Source: Christiangramia sediminis
GTDB taxonomy: Bacteria; Bacteroidota; Bacteroidia; Flavobacteriales; Flavobacteriaceae
DNA: 64,000 nt
Assembly (NCBI RefSeq): GCF_020552705.1
Contig: NZ_JAJBZG010000004.1
Span: 143,435 to 207,434 of the forward strand
Direction of reading: 5' to 3'
The position numbers and the translations under genes were made by a program. The notes under the pieces are model-generated. The model ran no database searches, had not been told where the DNA came from, and worked only from the letters and a program-made list of their open reading frames with translations. The stretch's first letter is position 1. Each line of letters opens with the position of its first letter. Positions 37,149 to 47,201 of this stretch are shown one piece after another.

Positions 37149-40100
37149 ATGTATAAAACTACTTTTGGACCCCGAATCCATTATGTAATTACATTAACGC
37201 TTATATTTTTAACACTGTCTGTATGGACGAGTGGTGAATTATTTGCGCAGGAAATAAGTGCAAATATTGATGCACCTACATGCGCTGATGCTTCTGATGG
37301 AGCCATTGATGTTACTGTTACAGGAGGAACCGCTCCGTACTCATATTCCTGGAGTGGACCGGGAGTAAATTCAAATACTTCTCAGGATCTTTCTAATCTT
37401 ACTGCAGGCAACTACACTCTTTCGGTCACAGATTCCAACTCAAGTTCAATTCAAAAGACTTTCGAACTAAGTTTTATAGATGATCAGCTTCCAACTATTG
37501 TCACTAAAAGCATAAATATCAATCTTGACAACAATGGTCAGAGATCAATTTCTCCTGCCGACGTTGATAATGGATCTTCTGACAATTGCGGAATTGATAC
37601 CATAACCTTAAACAAATCAAATTTTGATTGCACCAATATTGGCGATAACACCGTTACACTCACTGTAACTGATGTCAATGGAAATTCAGCTTCTCAAACT
37701 GCAACTGTTACTGTTGAAGACAATATAGTACCTACCGTACAAGTACAAAATTTTACGGTTCAACTCGATGCTTCAGGAAATGCTAATATTACTCCAGAGG
37801 ATATTGATAATGGCTCATCTGATAACTGCGCTGTTGATAATATTTCTTTAAACAAGACGGCATTTGATTGCTCTAATGTAGGAGTGAACAATACAGTTAC
37901 CTTAACTGTAACTGACGTCAATGGAAATTCAGCTTCTCAAACTGCAACTGTTACTGTTGAAGACAATATAGTACCTACCGTACAAGTACAAAATTTTAGG
38001 GTTCAACTCGATGCTTCAGGAAATGCTAATATTACTCCAGAAGATATTGATAATGGCTCATCTGACAACTGCGCTGTTAATAATATTTCTTTAAACAAGA
38101 CGACATTTGATTGCTCTAATGTAGGAGTGAACAATACAGTTACCTTAACTGTAACTGATGTCAATGGAAATTCATCTTCTCAAACTGCAACTGTTACTGT
38201 TGAAGACAATATAGTACCTACCGTACAAGTACAAAATTTTACGGTTCAACTCGATGCTTCAGGAAATGCTAATATTACTCCAGAAGATATTGATAATGGC
38301 TCATCTGACAACTGCGCTGTTGATAATATTTCTTTAAACAAGACGACATTTGATTGCTCTAATGTAGCAGTGAACAATACAGTTACCTTAACTGTAACTG
38401 ACGTCAATGGAAATTCAGCCTCTCAAACTGCAACTGTTACTGTTGAAGACAATATTCTTCCTGTAATTTCTGCGGGTGATGACATCGAAGCAACTAATGA
38501 TACAGGAATTTGCCAGGCAGGACTTGGAATAGCTCCGGCAACCGCCACAGATAATTGTAGTGTTGGAAATCCTTCAGGTATAAGAAGTGATGGACTGGGA
38601 CTGGACGAACCTTACCCAGTAGGTACAACTACCATAACCTGGAATGTTCAGGATGCCAATGGCAATGAGGCGGAGCAGGTTGTTCAAAATGTGGTTGTAT
38701 TAGATAATGAACCTCCTGAAATACCTACGATAGAAGATATTACGTGGGGTTGTGAATATACGGTAGAAGCACCTGTGACGGTTGATAATTGTTCGGGTGA
38801 GATAATTGGTACCACTACTGATCCTCTGACTTATTCAAACGCTGGAACTTATACTATTAACTGGATTTTTACCGATGATGCAGGGAACTCTTCTTCTACT
38901 ACACAAAACATTATTATAGACCCAGTTATAGCCCAAGCTACCAAGGTTGATGTTCTTTGTAATGGTCTTGCCACCGGGGAAGTTGAGGCGACGGCTACAG
39001 GTGGAATTGCCCCTTTAACCTATAACTGGGGTTCTCTGGGACCAGGAGCAAAGAAGACAGATTTACCGGCAGGAACCTATACAGTTACGGTAACTGATGC
39101 TAACGGATGTACTGCAGATCCAGTATCTGTAACTGTTAATGAACCTGACACATTTATTGAGATCGTAGACGTTAAAACTACATCAGGTTGTTTTGGAGAA
39201 AATAATGGTACTGCTACTGTAACTGCCCAGGGGGGAACAGGAGATTATACTTATCTTTGGGATAATGGTCAAACCACTCAAACTGCCACAAATTTAGCTC
39301 CGGGAACTCACACCGTAACTATAAGCGATGCAAATGAATGCTCTAAAGAACGTACCGTCACTGTTTCTCAACCGACCGAATTAAAGATTACCGGATTTTT
39401 AACCACAGAAACAACTTCATTTGGGTCTGCAACTGGTACCGCTACCGCACAAGTTTCAGGAGGAACTCCGGGCTATACATTTGCCTGGACTGGAGGACCC
39501 TCTAATATTAGTAAAACGGGGCAGACAGCTAGAGACCTACCTGCAGGAACTTATACTGTTACCGTAACAGATTCAAATCAATGTACCGCTACTGAACAGA
39601 TAGAAGTTGTTGATGCACTTTCTGCCAATATTGTACCTATTTCCTTATGTGAGGAAGGTGAATTAATTAGGACGTCTACTTTTTCTGTAGAGAACGGAAC
39701 TGCCATTGGTGGTACTGCTCCCTATACCTACTCCTGGGATTATGGGGAAAGAGCAAATCCGGCGACTGGTACTGGTGTAGGACCAACAGATGTCACTTAT
39801 GACAATATAGGTGAGAAACTTATTATTCTAACAGTAACAGACGCTGAAGGCAGGGAATTTGAACAGCGTATAATTCAATATGTTGGAGGATGTTTTGCAG
39901 ACGACTGTGGATCAAATGACCTTGGATTAGAAAACTACTTCATTGGTGATAGCTCTAAGAATGAAATAACATCTGCAAATTGTGACACAGCTGACGAAAA
40001 ATTCATCTACATTAATTTTCCAACCAATGCAACAAGGTATTCTTTACAGATCGAGTTGATATATTCTGTGGAGGATATAGAATCTGGTGAAATAAGTAAC

Positions 40101-43100
40101 TACAAAGTTACCGACTGTTTTTTTAATAAAGATGATATACCAAAAGTAGCTCAAACATTTTCGATAGATTATGATTGTGGTGATATTGTAAAAGTAGAAG
40201 GGATCTATCTAACTTTTCAGAATAATAAAAAGGACGCGTGTGGTACAACTCAAGGGAACGGAAATAATCCAAAATGTTTTTCTACTAATAATGAAGCGAC
40301 CGTTAGCTCGCCACTTTTTGCAGTCGCGTTTGCAAATGAACTCTTGTGTAATGGTGCTTCGAACGGAACAGTAACATATAGAGCCTCTGGAGGTTCAGGT
40401 AATTATTCTTTCGACCTCCTAAACTCTGCAGGCAATATTGTTAATGTACCAAATTCTGGAGGTATATTCACAGAGGTATCAGCCGGAAAATACAGGGTAA
40501 AGGTAACAGATACTGATAGCGGAGATACCTATATAACAAAAGAAGTAGAAATAACACAACCTAGTAACCCCCTAGAAGTTTCATCTATTTCACAAACAGA
40601 TGTATCCTGCTTTGGAGGTTCAGATGGTAGCGCCACTATTACTGCTGTAGGAGGCACCCCAGACTATATCTATGTATGGCCTGATGGACAGACAGGTCCA
40701 ACTGCAACAAACTTAGCTGCCGGAACTTATGAAGTTAGCATAATTGATGCTAACGGTTGTGAGATATTAGAAACAGTTACTATTGAACAACCAGCAGAGC
40801 TCATTGCAAATGCAGGACCCGATCAGGTGCTGGGATGCGGTTTCAATTCCACCCAATTGGATGCAGAAGTAAATCTCGATATAAATAACGAACCAGTACC
40901 CGGTGTATGGACAATCGTGAACGGTCCATCCGGAGGAAGTTTTACTGATGCCACTATTCCTAACACAATTTTCAAGGGAAATCAGGGAACATATACTCTA
41001 AGATGGAGCGTAGATTGCGGTAAATCTGATGATGTTAAAATTACATTTACCAACTGTAGCACATTGGATTTTGATGGGATTGATGATCATGTGAACTTTG
41101 GAGACAATTATGGGTTTACCGGTGGTCCATTTACTTTTGAAGCCTGGATAAAACCAAAGTCCAAGGACGGAAGCAGGACTATTTTATCCAAAAAAGACAT
41201 TTCAAACCCATCAGGTGGTTTTGAGCTTAAACTAACAAACGGAGTTCCATCAATAGAAGGAATAGGAGTTTCAGGACTTGCGAGTAATAATGTAGACACA
41301 GACCGATGGTACCATATTGCGGTTTCCTTTGACGGCTCAACTGCTACATTATATGTGGATGGAATTCCGCTTGGTTCTAAAGGAAATGCTACCAATCCTG
41401 TGAATACCTCTGCACCATTCATTCTAGGTGCCACATATGATTCTAGTGCCCCCAATAATCCCAAAAACTTCTTCCATGGATGGATGGAAGAAGTGAGATT
41501 ATGGTCCAAATCTTTAAGCGTTGAAAATATAAGATTATTGATGAATCAACGAATATCATCTAATAATTCAAAGGTAAGAGGTGAAATTATTCCTATTGAT
41601 GCTGAAGGTTTATCATGGACAGACTTACAAGGTTACTATAGACTCTTACCAGGTGAAGTGTCTAACGGAGTAACTTTTGATATCGCTACGAATAAAATAA
41701 ACGGTAAGCTCATAAATATTAAAACAACTCAGGAAAATACCGCACCTCTTCCCTACATATCTTCTAAAAATGGGTTGTGGAGAGATAAAACCTCCTGGTT
41801 GAGACCAACTGTCTGGGATGTCCCGAACAGTTTAGGTATAAATTCTGATACTATAAATTGGAATATTGCAATAACTTCACATGTGCTAAATTCCGATTAT
41901 AAAAATATTGAATTACTTGGTCTTATTTCCAAAGCTGGAACAAACGAGTCTAGCAAATTGGTAATGGATGGTTCCGTAGTAAACGAAACAGGTAATGAAT
42001 TATACATTAGTCATTACCTGGAACTTAACGGGGTTATTGATCTTAATGGAGAGTCTCAACTTATACAACCAGAAGGAAGTATTCTTGAAGGTACTGCAAG
42101 TGGTTATTTAGACAGGGATCAGCAAGGTACTGCCAATAGCTTTAATTATAATTATTGGACGCCACCTGTATCATTACAGAATATAAATAATAACGTAGGC
42201 TTTAAACTGGAAGAGGTACTCCGGGATGGAACCAAAACAAGCGAAGCTCCAAAAATTAAATTTAACGAACAATATCATTGGGCAGATGGTAATTACTCCG
42301 GAATTAAACGAATAAGTAGATACTGGTTATGGACATTCCATGGATTATCTGACGATTATAGTGAGTGGTCACCAATTTCAGAATCTGATCAATTACCTCC
42401 GGGATTAGGTTATACAATGAAAGGGACCACAGGGTATGTTGACGTAAATAGAAAACAGAATTATACCTTCCGTGGAAAACCTAATAATGGTAATATTAAA
42501 TTATCTGTTGATGCCGGAAATGACATTCTAATTGGTAACCCCTATCCCTCTGCAATTGATGCTAATGCTTTCATTAATGACAACAGTTCCTCATTTAATG
42601 GTGCAATCTATTATTGGGACCATTTTGGTCCTTCTAATTCTCATTATTTGGAAGATTATGTGGGCGGTTATGCTATTTATAATAAATCTGGAGGTGTAGC
42701 ATCTTTATCCACTAAAGGCTCCCGAGCGGTTTCAGATGACTGGAGAATTGATGATACCGGTGAAATTAGTGGAAAGGCAGCTCCGGGAAGATATATTCCA
42801 GTAGGACAGGCATTCTTTATAAGTTCTTCTAGCGGTGGTGAAATTTTATTTAAAAACAGCCATAGGTTTTTTGTGACAGAAAAAAGTGAAAAATCTCAAT
42901 TCCACATGCAGGAAAAGACTAATCCTAAAAAGGATCAGACTAGAAATGCCACCGACAGCAGATTCAAAATCAGGCTCAAATTTGAATCCCCAAAAGGATA
43001 TCACAGACAGATTCTAGTTACGGCAGATGCAAATGCTTCTGGAGGTTTCGATCTTGGCTACGACGCTCCTCTTATTGAAAATAATGTTGAGGATATGTAT

Positions 43101-43658
43101 TGGATGATTGATGAAACAGAATTTGTTATCCAGGCTGTTCCAAATTTCAACCTGGATCAGGTATTACCTCTGGGTATAAAATTATCAGAAGAAGGTGAGT
43201 ATACTATTAAAATAGACGAGCTGGAAAATATAAAAACAGAATTCAATATTTATTTAAAGGATAATTTAAACGACACTTATACTAATTTAAGTAAAGAAGA
43301 TTACACTACTACGGCACAAGAACTGGGATACTTCAATGAGCGTTATGAGATCGTCTTTAAGAAACAAGTTGCTGAAAAACCTATTGAGGAAATTCCCGAA
43401 GAATTGGAACAACCGCAATTAGGTTTAAACTACTTAAGAAATACCGACGAAATTGCGGTTCTTAACCCGGATTTATTACAGGTAGATCATGTTGAACTTT
43501 ATAGTATTTCAGGACAATTGATCAAATCATTCCAGGAAGTACCTACAGAAAGATCCATATTACTGAGCATAGATCAAAAGCTAAGTTCAGCTGTATATAT
43601 AGTTAAGATGTATTCAGGTGAAAAGGTCTATTCCAGAAAAGTAATTATCACAAAATAA
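37149..43658 (+). CDS. Giant T9SS-secreted SprB-repeat surface protein (2169 aa)
   Basis: A surface protein paralogous to its upstream neighbour at the C-terminus but with another N-terminal array. Order: signal peptide (about 1-33, ending LFAQ); one SprB repeat (about 38-105); four HYR-like repeats of about 80 residues (about 110-435), three nearly identical; a HYR domain and an Ig-like stretch (about 436-595); three SprB repeats (about 598-820); a PKD-like domain and a unique region (about 825-1060); two SprB repeats (about 1065-1220); LamG (about 1306-1470); the shared module; and a T9SS sorting domain (about 2092-2169). SprB repeats occur in the gliding adhesin SprB of F. johnsoniae, so adhesion or gliding is plausible, not shown. 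Confidence 0.9.
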   Translation: MYKTTFGPRIHYVITLTLIFLTLSVWTSGELFAQEISANIDAPTCADASDGAIDVTVTGGTAPYSYSWSGPGVNSNTSQDLSNLTAGNYTLSVTDSNSSSIQKTFELSFIDDQLPTIVTKSININLDNNGQRSISPADVDNGSSDNCGIDTITLNKSNFDCTNIGDNTVTLTVTDVNGNSASQTATVTVEDNIVPTVQVQNFTVQLDASGNANITPEDIDNGSSDNCAVDNISLNKTAFDCSNVGVNNTVTLTVTDVNGNSASQTATVTVEDNIVPTVQVQNFRVQLDASGNANITPEDIDNGSSDNCAVNNISLNKTTFDCSNVGVNNTVTLTVTDVNGNSSSQTATVTVEDNIVPTVQVQNFTVQLDASGNANITPEDIDNGSSDNCAVDNISLNKTTFDCSNVAVNNTVTLTVTDVNGNSASQTATVTVEDNILPVISAGDDIEATNDTGICQAGLGIAPATATDNCSVGNPSGIRSDGLGLDEPYPVGTTTITWNVQDANGNEAEQVVQNVVVLDNEPPEIPTIEDITWGCEYTVEAPVTVDNCSGEIIGTTTDPLTYSNAGTYTINWIFTDDAGNSSSTTQNIIIDPVIAQATKVDVLCNGLATGEVEATATGGIAPLTYNWGSLGPGAKKTDLPAGTYTVTVTDANGCTADPVSVTVNEPDTFIEIVDVKTTSGCFGENNGTATVTAQGGTGDYTYLWDNGQTTQTATNLAPGTHTVTISDANECSKERTVTVSQPTELKITGFLTTETTSFGSATGTATAQVSGGTPGYTFAWTGGPSNISKTGQTARDLPAGTYTVTVTDSNQCTATEQIEVVDALSANIVPISLCEEGELIRTSTFSVENGTAIGGTAPYTYSWDYGERANPATGTGVGPTDVTYDNIGEKLIILTVTDAEGREFEQRIIQYVGGCFADDCGSNDLGLENYFIGDSSKNEITSANCDTADEKFIYINFPTNATRYSLQIELIYSVEDIESGEISNYKVTDCFFNKDDIPKVAQTFSIDYDCGDIVKVEGIYLTFQNNKKDACGTTQGNGNNPKCFSTNNEATVSSPLFAVAFANELLCNGASNGTVTYRASGGSGNYSFDLLNSAGNIVNVPNSGGIFTEVSAGKYRVKVTDTDSGDTYITKEVEITQPSNPLEVSSISQTDVSCFGGSDGSATITAVGGTPDYIYVWPDGQTGPTATNLAAGTYEVSIIDANGCEILETVTIEQPAELIANAGPDQVLGCGFNSTQLDAEVNLDINNEPVPGVWTIVNGPSGGSFTDATIPNTIFKGNQGTYTLRWSVDCGKSDDVKITFTNCSTLDFDGIDDHVNFGDNYGFTGGPFTFEAWIKPKSKDGSRTILSKKDISNPSGGFELKLTNGVPSIEGIGVSGLASNNVDTDRWYHIAVSFDGSTATLYVDGIPLGSKGNATNPVNTSAPFILGATYDSSAPNNPKNFFHGWMEEVRLWSKSLSVENIRLLMNQRISSNNSKVRGEIIPIDAEGLSWTDLQGYYRLLPGEVSNGVTFDIATNKINGKLINIKTTQENTAPLPYISSKNGLWRDKTSWLRPTVWDVPNSLGINSDTINWNIAITSHVLNSDYKNIELLGLISKAGTNESSKLVMDGSVVNETGNELYISHYLELNGVIDLNGESQLIQPEGSILEGTASGYLDRDQQGTANSFNYNYWTPPVSLQNINNNVGFKLEEVLRDGTKTSEAPKIKFNEQYHWADGNYSGIKRISRYWLWTFHGLSDDYSEWSPISESDQLPPGLGYTMKGTTGYVDVNRKQNYTFRGKPNNGNIKLSVDAGNDILIGNPYPSAIDANAFINDNSSSFNGAIYYWDHFGPSNSHYLEDYVGGYAIYNKSGGVASLSTKGSRAVSDDWRIDDTGEISGKAAPGRYIPVGQAFFISSSSGGEILFKNSHRFFVTEKSEKSQFHMQEKTNPKKDQTRNATDSRFKIRLKFESPKGYHRQILVTADANASGGFDLGYDAPLIENNVEDMYWMIDETEFVIQAVPNFNLDQVLPLGIKLSEEGEYTIKIDELENIKTEFNIYLKDNLNDTYTNLSKEDYTTTAQELGYFNERYEIVFKKQVAEKPIEEIPEELEQPQLGLNYLRNTDEIAVLNPDLLQVDHVELYSISGQLIKSFQEVPTERSILLSIDQKLSSAVYIVKMYSGEKVYSRKVIITK
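37713..38441 (+). repeat. Three 243-bp near-identical tandem repeats
   Basis: Units start at 37713, 37956 and 38199, with an exact 243-bp period (81 codons) and only a few substitutions, for example Thr/Arg in the VQNFTVQ segment, Asp/Asn after NCAV, and Gly/Ala in NVGVNN. A more diverged unit precedes them (about 37475-37712). The next unit boundary recurs at 38442, after which the sequence departs. They code for HYR-like domains. High identity points to recent duplication and likely copy-number change. Confidence 0.92.
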
Positions 43659-43659
43659 A

Positions 43660-44289
43660 TTAACCTTTAAATTTCATAGGAAGATAAACCACTTTCTTGG
43701 TATCAAAAAAGTCTTCTTCAAAATAGTCTGAAAGCTCAAAGATTTTTGCGGTGCGATAATCTTTGAGTTCTTCTGATAAATCTCCCCCTTTTAAATAAAG
43801 GATGCCATTTTTTCTTTCATGCTTATTTTCTTTAGCAATCTTACCTTTGACCCATCTTACAAAAGTAGGCATTATAGCGACTGCCCTGCTAACGATAAAA
43901 TCATAATTCCCCTCTAAATCTTCTACTCTTTGATTAAAAGATGTAACATTCTTTAAGCCAAGACCTTCAGAAACCTCATCTACCACCTTAATTTTTTTTC
44001 CGATAGAATCTACCAGATGAAAAGTACTTTCAGGATGCAGAATAGCTAAGGGAATTCCTGGAAAGCCACCTCCGGTACCAACATCAAGTATTTTAGAACC
44101 GGCTTTGAAGTTTTGAATTTTAGCAATTCCCAGAGAATGTAAAACATGCCTAAGATAAAGTTCATCTATATCCTTACGGGAGACTACATTAATCTTTAAA
44201 TTCCAATCCTTATAAAGGTCTCCTAGTTTTTCAAATTTCGAGATTTGATCCTCAGTTAATTCAGGGAAATATTTTTTAACTAATTCCAA
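43660..44289 (-). CDS. rsmG: 16S rRNA (guanine527-N7)-methyltransferase
   Basis: RsmG (GidB) methylates G527 of 16S rRNA using SAM. The 209 residues contain the SAM-binding ILDVGTGGGFPGIPLAIL, the following HLVDSIGKKIKVV, and NYDFIVSRAVA. The start is a TTG at 44289, giving MELVKKYFPEL; no in-frame ATG lies upstream before the -7 box. Only one base separates its stop from the stop of the giant gene on the other strand. Confidence 0.95.
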   Translation of the reverse strand: MELVKKYFPELTEDQISKFEKLGDLYKDWNLKINVVSRKDIDELYLRHVLHSLGIAKIQNFKAGSKILDVGTGGGFPGIPLAILHPESTFHLVDSIGKKIKVVDEVSEGLGLKNVTSFNQRVEDLEGNYDFIVSRAVAIMPTFVRWVKGKIAKENKHERKNGILYLKGGDLSEELKDYRTAKIFELSDYFEEDFFDTKKVVYLPMKFKG

Positions 44290-44305
44290 AGTGATGTATT
44301 TTCTG

Positions 44306-44313
44306 CAAAAGTA
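44306..44313 (-). promoter_or_regulatory. -7 box TACTTTTG upstream of rsmG
   Basis: A perfect TAnnTTTG match on the minus strand, 17 bases before the TTG start at 44289, which supports that start. A TTG lies 25 bases further up, slightly beyond normal spacing. Confidence 0.5.
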
Positions 44314-44369
44314 GTTATTTTTTATCGCTAATTTTTTTCAAAATCAGATCGGTGGAATTTATAATATTT

Positions 44370-44377
44370 TAACTTTG
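44370..44377 (+). promoter_or_regulatory. -7 box TAACTTTG upstream of the aminotransferase gene
   Basis: A perfect TAnnTTTG match, giving a leader of about 65 bases before the ATG at 44448. No -33 TTG at normal spacing. Confidence 0.5.
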
Positions 44378-44447
44378 AAGTTAATCTCAAATATATCTAA
44401 AGGACACGCGCAAAAAAGTTGCTTTAGAAATTAAAAAAATTAAAATT

Positions 44448-45635
44448 ATGCAAGAAAAATTATCGAATCGCATTAACTCAATGGCAACCTCTCAAACGCT
44501 CGCCATGGCTGCGAAAGCGCGTGAACTAAAAGCTGAAGGAAAAGATATTATTGGTCTTAGCCTTGGCGAACCAGATTTTAACACACCAGATTTTATTAAA
44601 GAAGCAGCTATAAAGGCAATCAACGATAATTACAATTCTTATACTCCGGTAGATGGATATGTAGAGTTGAAGGATGCTATTATCAATAAATTCAAAAGAG
44701 ACAATAACCTAACTTATGACAGGTCACAGATCGTAGTGTCCACAGGAGCTAAGCAATCCCTGGCAAATGTGGCGATGGTTGTACTTAACCCTGGAGATGA
44801 AGTACTATTACCCTGCCCATACTGGGTTAGTTACGCCGAAATTGTGAAATTAGCTGAAGGTGTTCCCGTAGAAGTTCCTACCAGCGTAGAAACGAATTTC
44901 AAGATAACTCCGGAACAACTAGAAACTGCAATTACGCCTAAAACAAAGATGATCTGGTATAGTTCGCCCTGTAATCCCAGCGGAATGGTTTATAGCAAAG
45001 AGGAACTTAGAGAATTAGCCGATGTCCTTAAAAAGTATCCTGATATCATTGTAGTGAGTGATGAAATATATGAGCATATAAATTTTGTTGGAGATCATGC
45101 TTCTATGGCAGGCTTTGAAGACATGTACGATAGAACAGTGACCGTAAACGGCGTTTCTAAAGCTTTTGCCATGACCGGTTGGAGAATTGGCTATATTGGC
45201 GCTCCTTCTTACATCGCACGGGCCTGTAATAAAATGCAGGGACAAATTACCAGTGGCGCGAACTGTATAGCACAGCGTGCTGTTATTACTGCCCTCGAGG
45301 CACCGGTTAGTAAAATTAGTCATATGATCGATACTTTTAAGAATCGAAGAAAACTGATCATAGATCTGCTGAATGAAATTAAGGGTTTTGTAACGACTGA
45401 ACCGGAAGGTGCCTTTTATGTATTTCCTAACGTTTCATCTTTCTTCGGGAAAACCATTAAAGGTCACGAAATTCTGAATGCTACAGATTTCAGCCTTTTT
45501 CTACTTGAAGAAGCAAATGTTGCCACCGTTACCGGTGATGCATTTGGAAATCCTGAATGTATAAGAATTTCTTATGCGGCCAGCGAAGTTCAAATTACTG
45601 AAGCTTTATCAAGGATCAAAAAAGCTCTTTCTTAA
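44448..45635 (+). CDS. Class I PLP-dependent aminotransferase (aspartate aminotransferase type)
   Basis: A 395-residue fold-type I aminotransferase of the thermophile-type (I-beta) aspartate aminotransferase group, which makes aspartate from oxaloacetate and glutamate. PLP is bound by Lys238 in VNGVSKAFAMTGWRIGY. Other marks are the SLGEPDFNTPDFI start, STGAKQSL, WYSSPCNPSG, and the substrate Arg near IRISYAASE. The exact donor range cannot be fixed from sequence; prephenate or aromatic activity also occurs in this group. The gene has its own promoter and terminator. Confidence 0.92.
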   Translation: MQEKLSNRINSMATSQTLAMAAKARELKAEGKDIIGLSLGEPDFNTPDFIKEAAIKAINDNYNSYTPVDGYVELKDAIINKFKRDNNLTYDRSQIVVSTGAKQSLANVAMVVLNPGDEVLLPCPYWVSYAEIVKLAEGVPVEVPTSVETNFKITPEQLETAITPKTKMIWYSSPCNPSGMVYSKEELRELADVLKKYPDIIVVSDEIYEHINFVGDHASMAGFEDMYDRTVTVNGVSKAFAMTGWRIGYIGAPSYIARACNKMQGQITSGANCIAQRAVITALEAPVSKISHMIDTFKNRRKLIIDLLNEIKGFVTTEPEGAFYVFPNVSSFFGKTIKGHEILNATDFSLFLLEEANVATVTGDAFGNPECIRISYAASEVQITEALSRIKKALS

Positions 45636-45657
45636 GAATTCAAAAAAAATATTTATT

Positions 45658-45684
45658 AAAAAACCGGCGTAAAGCCGGTTTTTT
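45658..45684. terminator. Bidirectional terminator
   Basis: An 8-bp stem, AAACCGGC at 45661-45668 and GCCGGTTT at 45674-45681, with a 5-nt loop. T-runs on both strands serve the aminotransferase gene and the converging trkH. Confidence 0.85.
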
Positions 45685-45704
45685 AATGTTTTCAAATTTA
45701 TATA

Positions 45705-47201
45705 TTATCTATTCCTCCAGAAAAAAGGAGTAAGAAGTATTAGTACAGTAAATAATTCAAGTCTTCCTATCAACATCAGGAATGCCGTCCACCATTTTCC
45801 AAAATCTGGTAACATATCAAAATTATTAACCGGGCTCAAACCACCAAAGGCAGGACCAATATTACCCAGTGATGAAGCAGCTCCACCAATTGCTGTCTCA
45901 AAGTCCAGTCCTAATGAAGCAAGGACCACAGCGCCAATGATAAATGACAGCATGTAGAGGATAAAGAATCCAAGAATATTGAATACGATCTCCTTACTAA
46001 TAGATTTTCCATTGAATCTTACCGGTAAAATTGCGTTAGGGTGTAATGTTCTTTTAAACTCAATAATTCCATTTTTGATCATTATAATATGACGCATCAC
46101 CTTGACACCACCCGCAGTAGAACCTGCAGATCCACCAAGAAAGAAGAGCCCAAAAAATAATATCGTGAGGAATGGAGTCCACATGGTATAGTCGGCAGAA
46201 ACAAACCCAGTGGTCGTAATTATGGTTAAAACCTGGAATAACGAATGTCTAAAAGCGCTTTCCGCCTCTCCCCATACCATTGGATGATCAATAGAGGAAA
46301 TACTAACATCTGCCTGGAAGTAGACGATCAATGCTGAAATTGCTGTAAATCCGGCAATAAAATATATATACCACTTAAACTCATCATCATGAAGAACCTT
46401 ACTAACCCTTCCTTTAAAAGCGAAATAACTCAGGACAAAGTTACTACCTGCCAATAACATGAATAATATAATAATATACTGAATTAAAGGATTACCATTC
46501 CAGAAAGCCAGACTTGCATTCTTAGTGGAAAATCCTCCTGTAGAAAGTGTACTAAAAGCGTGGTTGATGGCATCAAAAAATGTCATTCCTGCTGCCCAAA
46601 GTAATATTGTTTCCGCTAGAGTATAAGATACATAGATCAGCCAGAGTCGCTTTGCAGTATCAGTAATTCTAGGTTTTAATTTATCAGCGCTGGGACCGGG
46701 AGATTCTGCGGTAAATAACTGCATCCCTCCTATTCCTAACAATGGAAGAATAGCGATGGCTAATACAATAATTCCCATTCCACCAATCCAGTGTGTAAGG
46801 CTTCTCCAAAATAAAATCCCTTTCGGAATAGCCTCAATATCATTTAAAATTGAAGCTCCGGTTGTAGTATAACCAGACATTGTTTCAAAGAAAGCATTAG
46901 TAAAACTCGGAATAGATTCGCTAACCAAATACGGAAGCGTTCCACTTAAGGTCATGAATATCCATCCGAAAGTCACAATAATATAACCTTCCCGAATTTT
47001 AACTTCCTTACTATGCCCACGAGTGGTAAACATTAATAAGGTACCTATAAAAAGAGTTATTAAAGCTGCAGTCGAAATTTCAAGCGTCACCCCATCCTGA
47101 TAGAACCAGCTTACTAATGTTGCTAAAAGCATAAAGCCGCCATTACATAGCAGCAATAATCCCATTACATGAAGAATAATTTTATAATTCAGTCTGGGCA
47201 T
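45705..47201 (-). CDS. trkH: Trk potassium uptake protein TrkH
   Basis: The K+-translocating membrane subunit of the Trk system, 498 residues. It has four pore-loop repeats, visible as SGYTTTGASIL, STGGFSTKNAS, TTTGFVSADY and LGNIGPAFGG, separated by pairs of helices. It needs the regulator TrkA, whose gene is directly upstream; the trkA stop and trkH start share one base (TAATG). Confidence 0.96.
   Translation of the reverse strand: MPRLNYKIILHVMGLLLLCNGGFMLLATLVSWFYQDGVTLEISTAALITLFIGTLLMFTTRGHSKEVKIREGYIIVTFGWIFMTLSGTLPYLVSESIPSFTNAFFETMSGYTTTGASILNDIEAIPKGILFWRSLTHWIGGMGIIVLAIAILPLLGIGGMQLFTAESPGPSADKLKPRITDTAKRLWLIYVSYTLAETILLWAAGMTFFDAINHAFSTLSTGGFSTKNASLAFWNGNPLIQYIIILFMLLAGSNFVLSYFAFKGRVSKVLHDDEFKWYIYFIAGFTAISALIVYFQADVSISSIDHPMVWGEAESAFRHSLFQVLTIITTTGFVSADYTMWTPFLTILFFGLFFLGGSAGSTAGGVKVMRHIIMIKNGIIEFKRTLHPNAILPVRFNGKSISKEIVFNILGFFILYMLSFIIGAVVLASLGLDFETAIGGAASSLGNIGPAFGGLSPVNNFDMLPDFGKWWTAFLMLIGRLELFTVLILLTPFFWRNR

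Noticed and set aside
37713..38441. Regular repeats considered as a CRISPR array
   Set aside because: The 243-bp unit has no spacers, is in frame and encodes protein domains; there are no cas genes.
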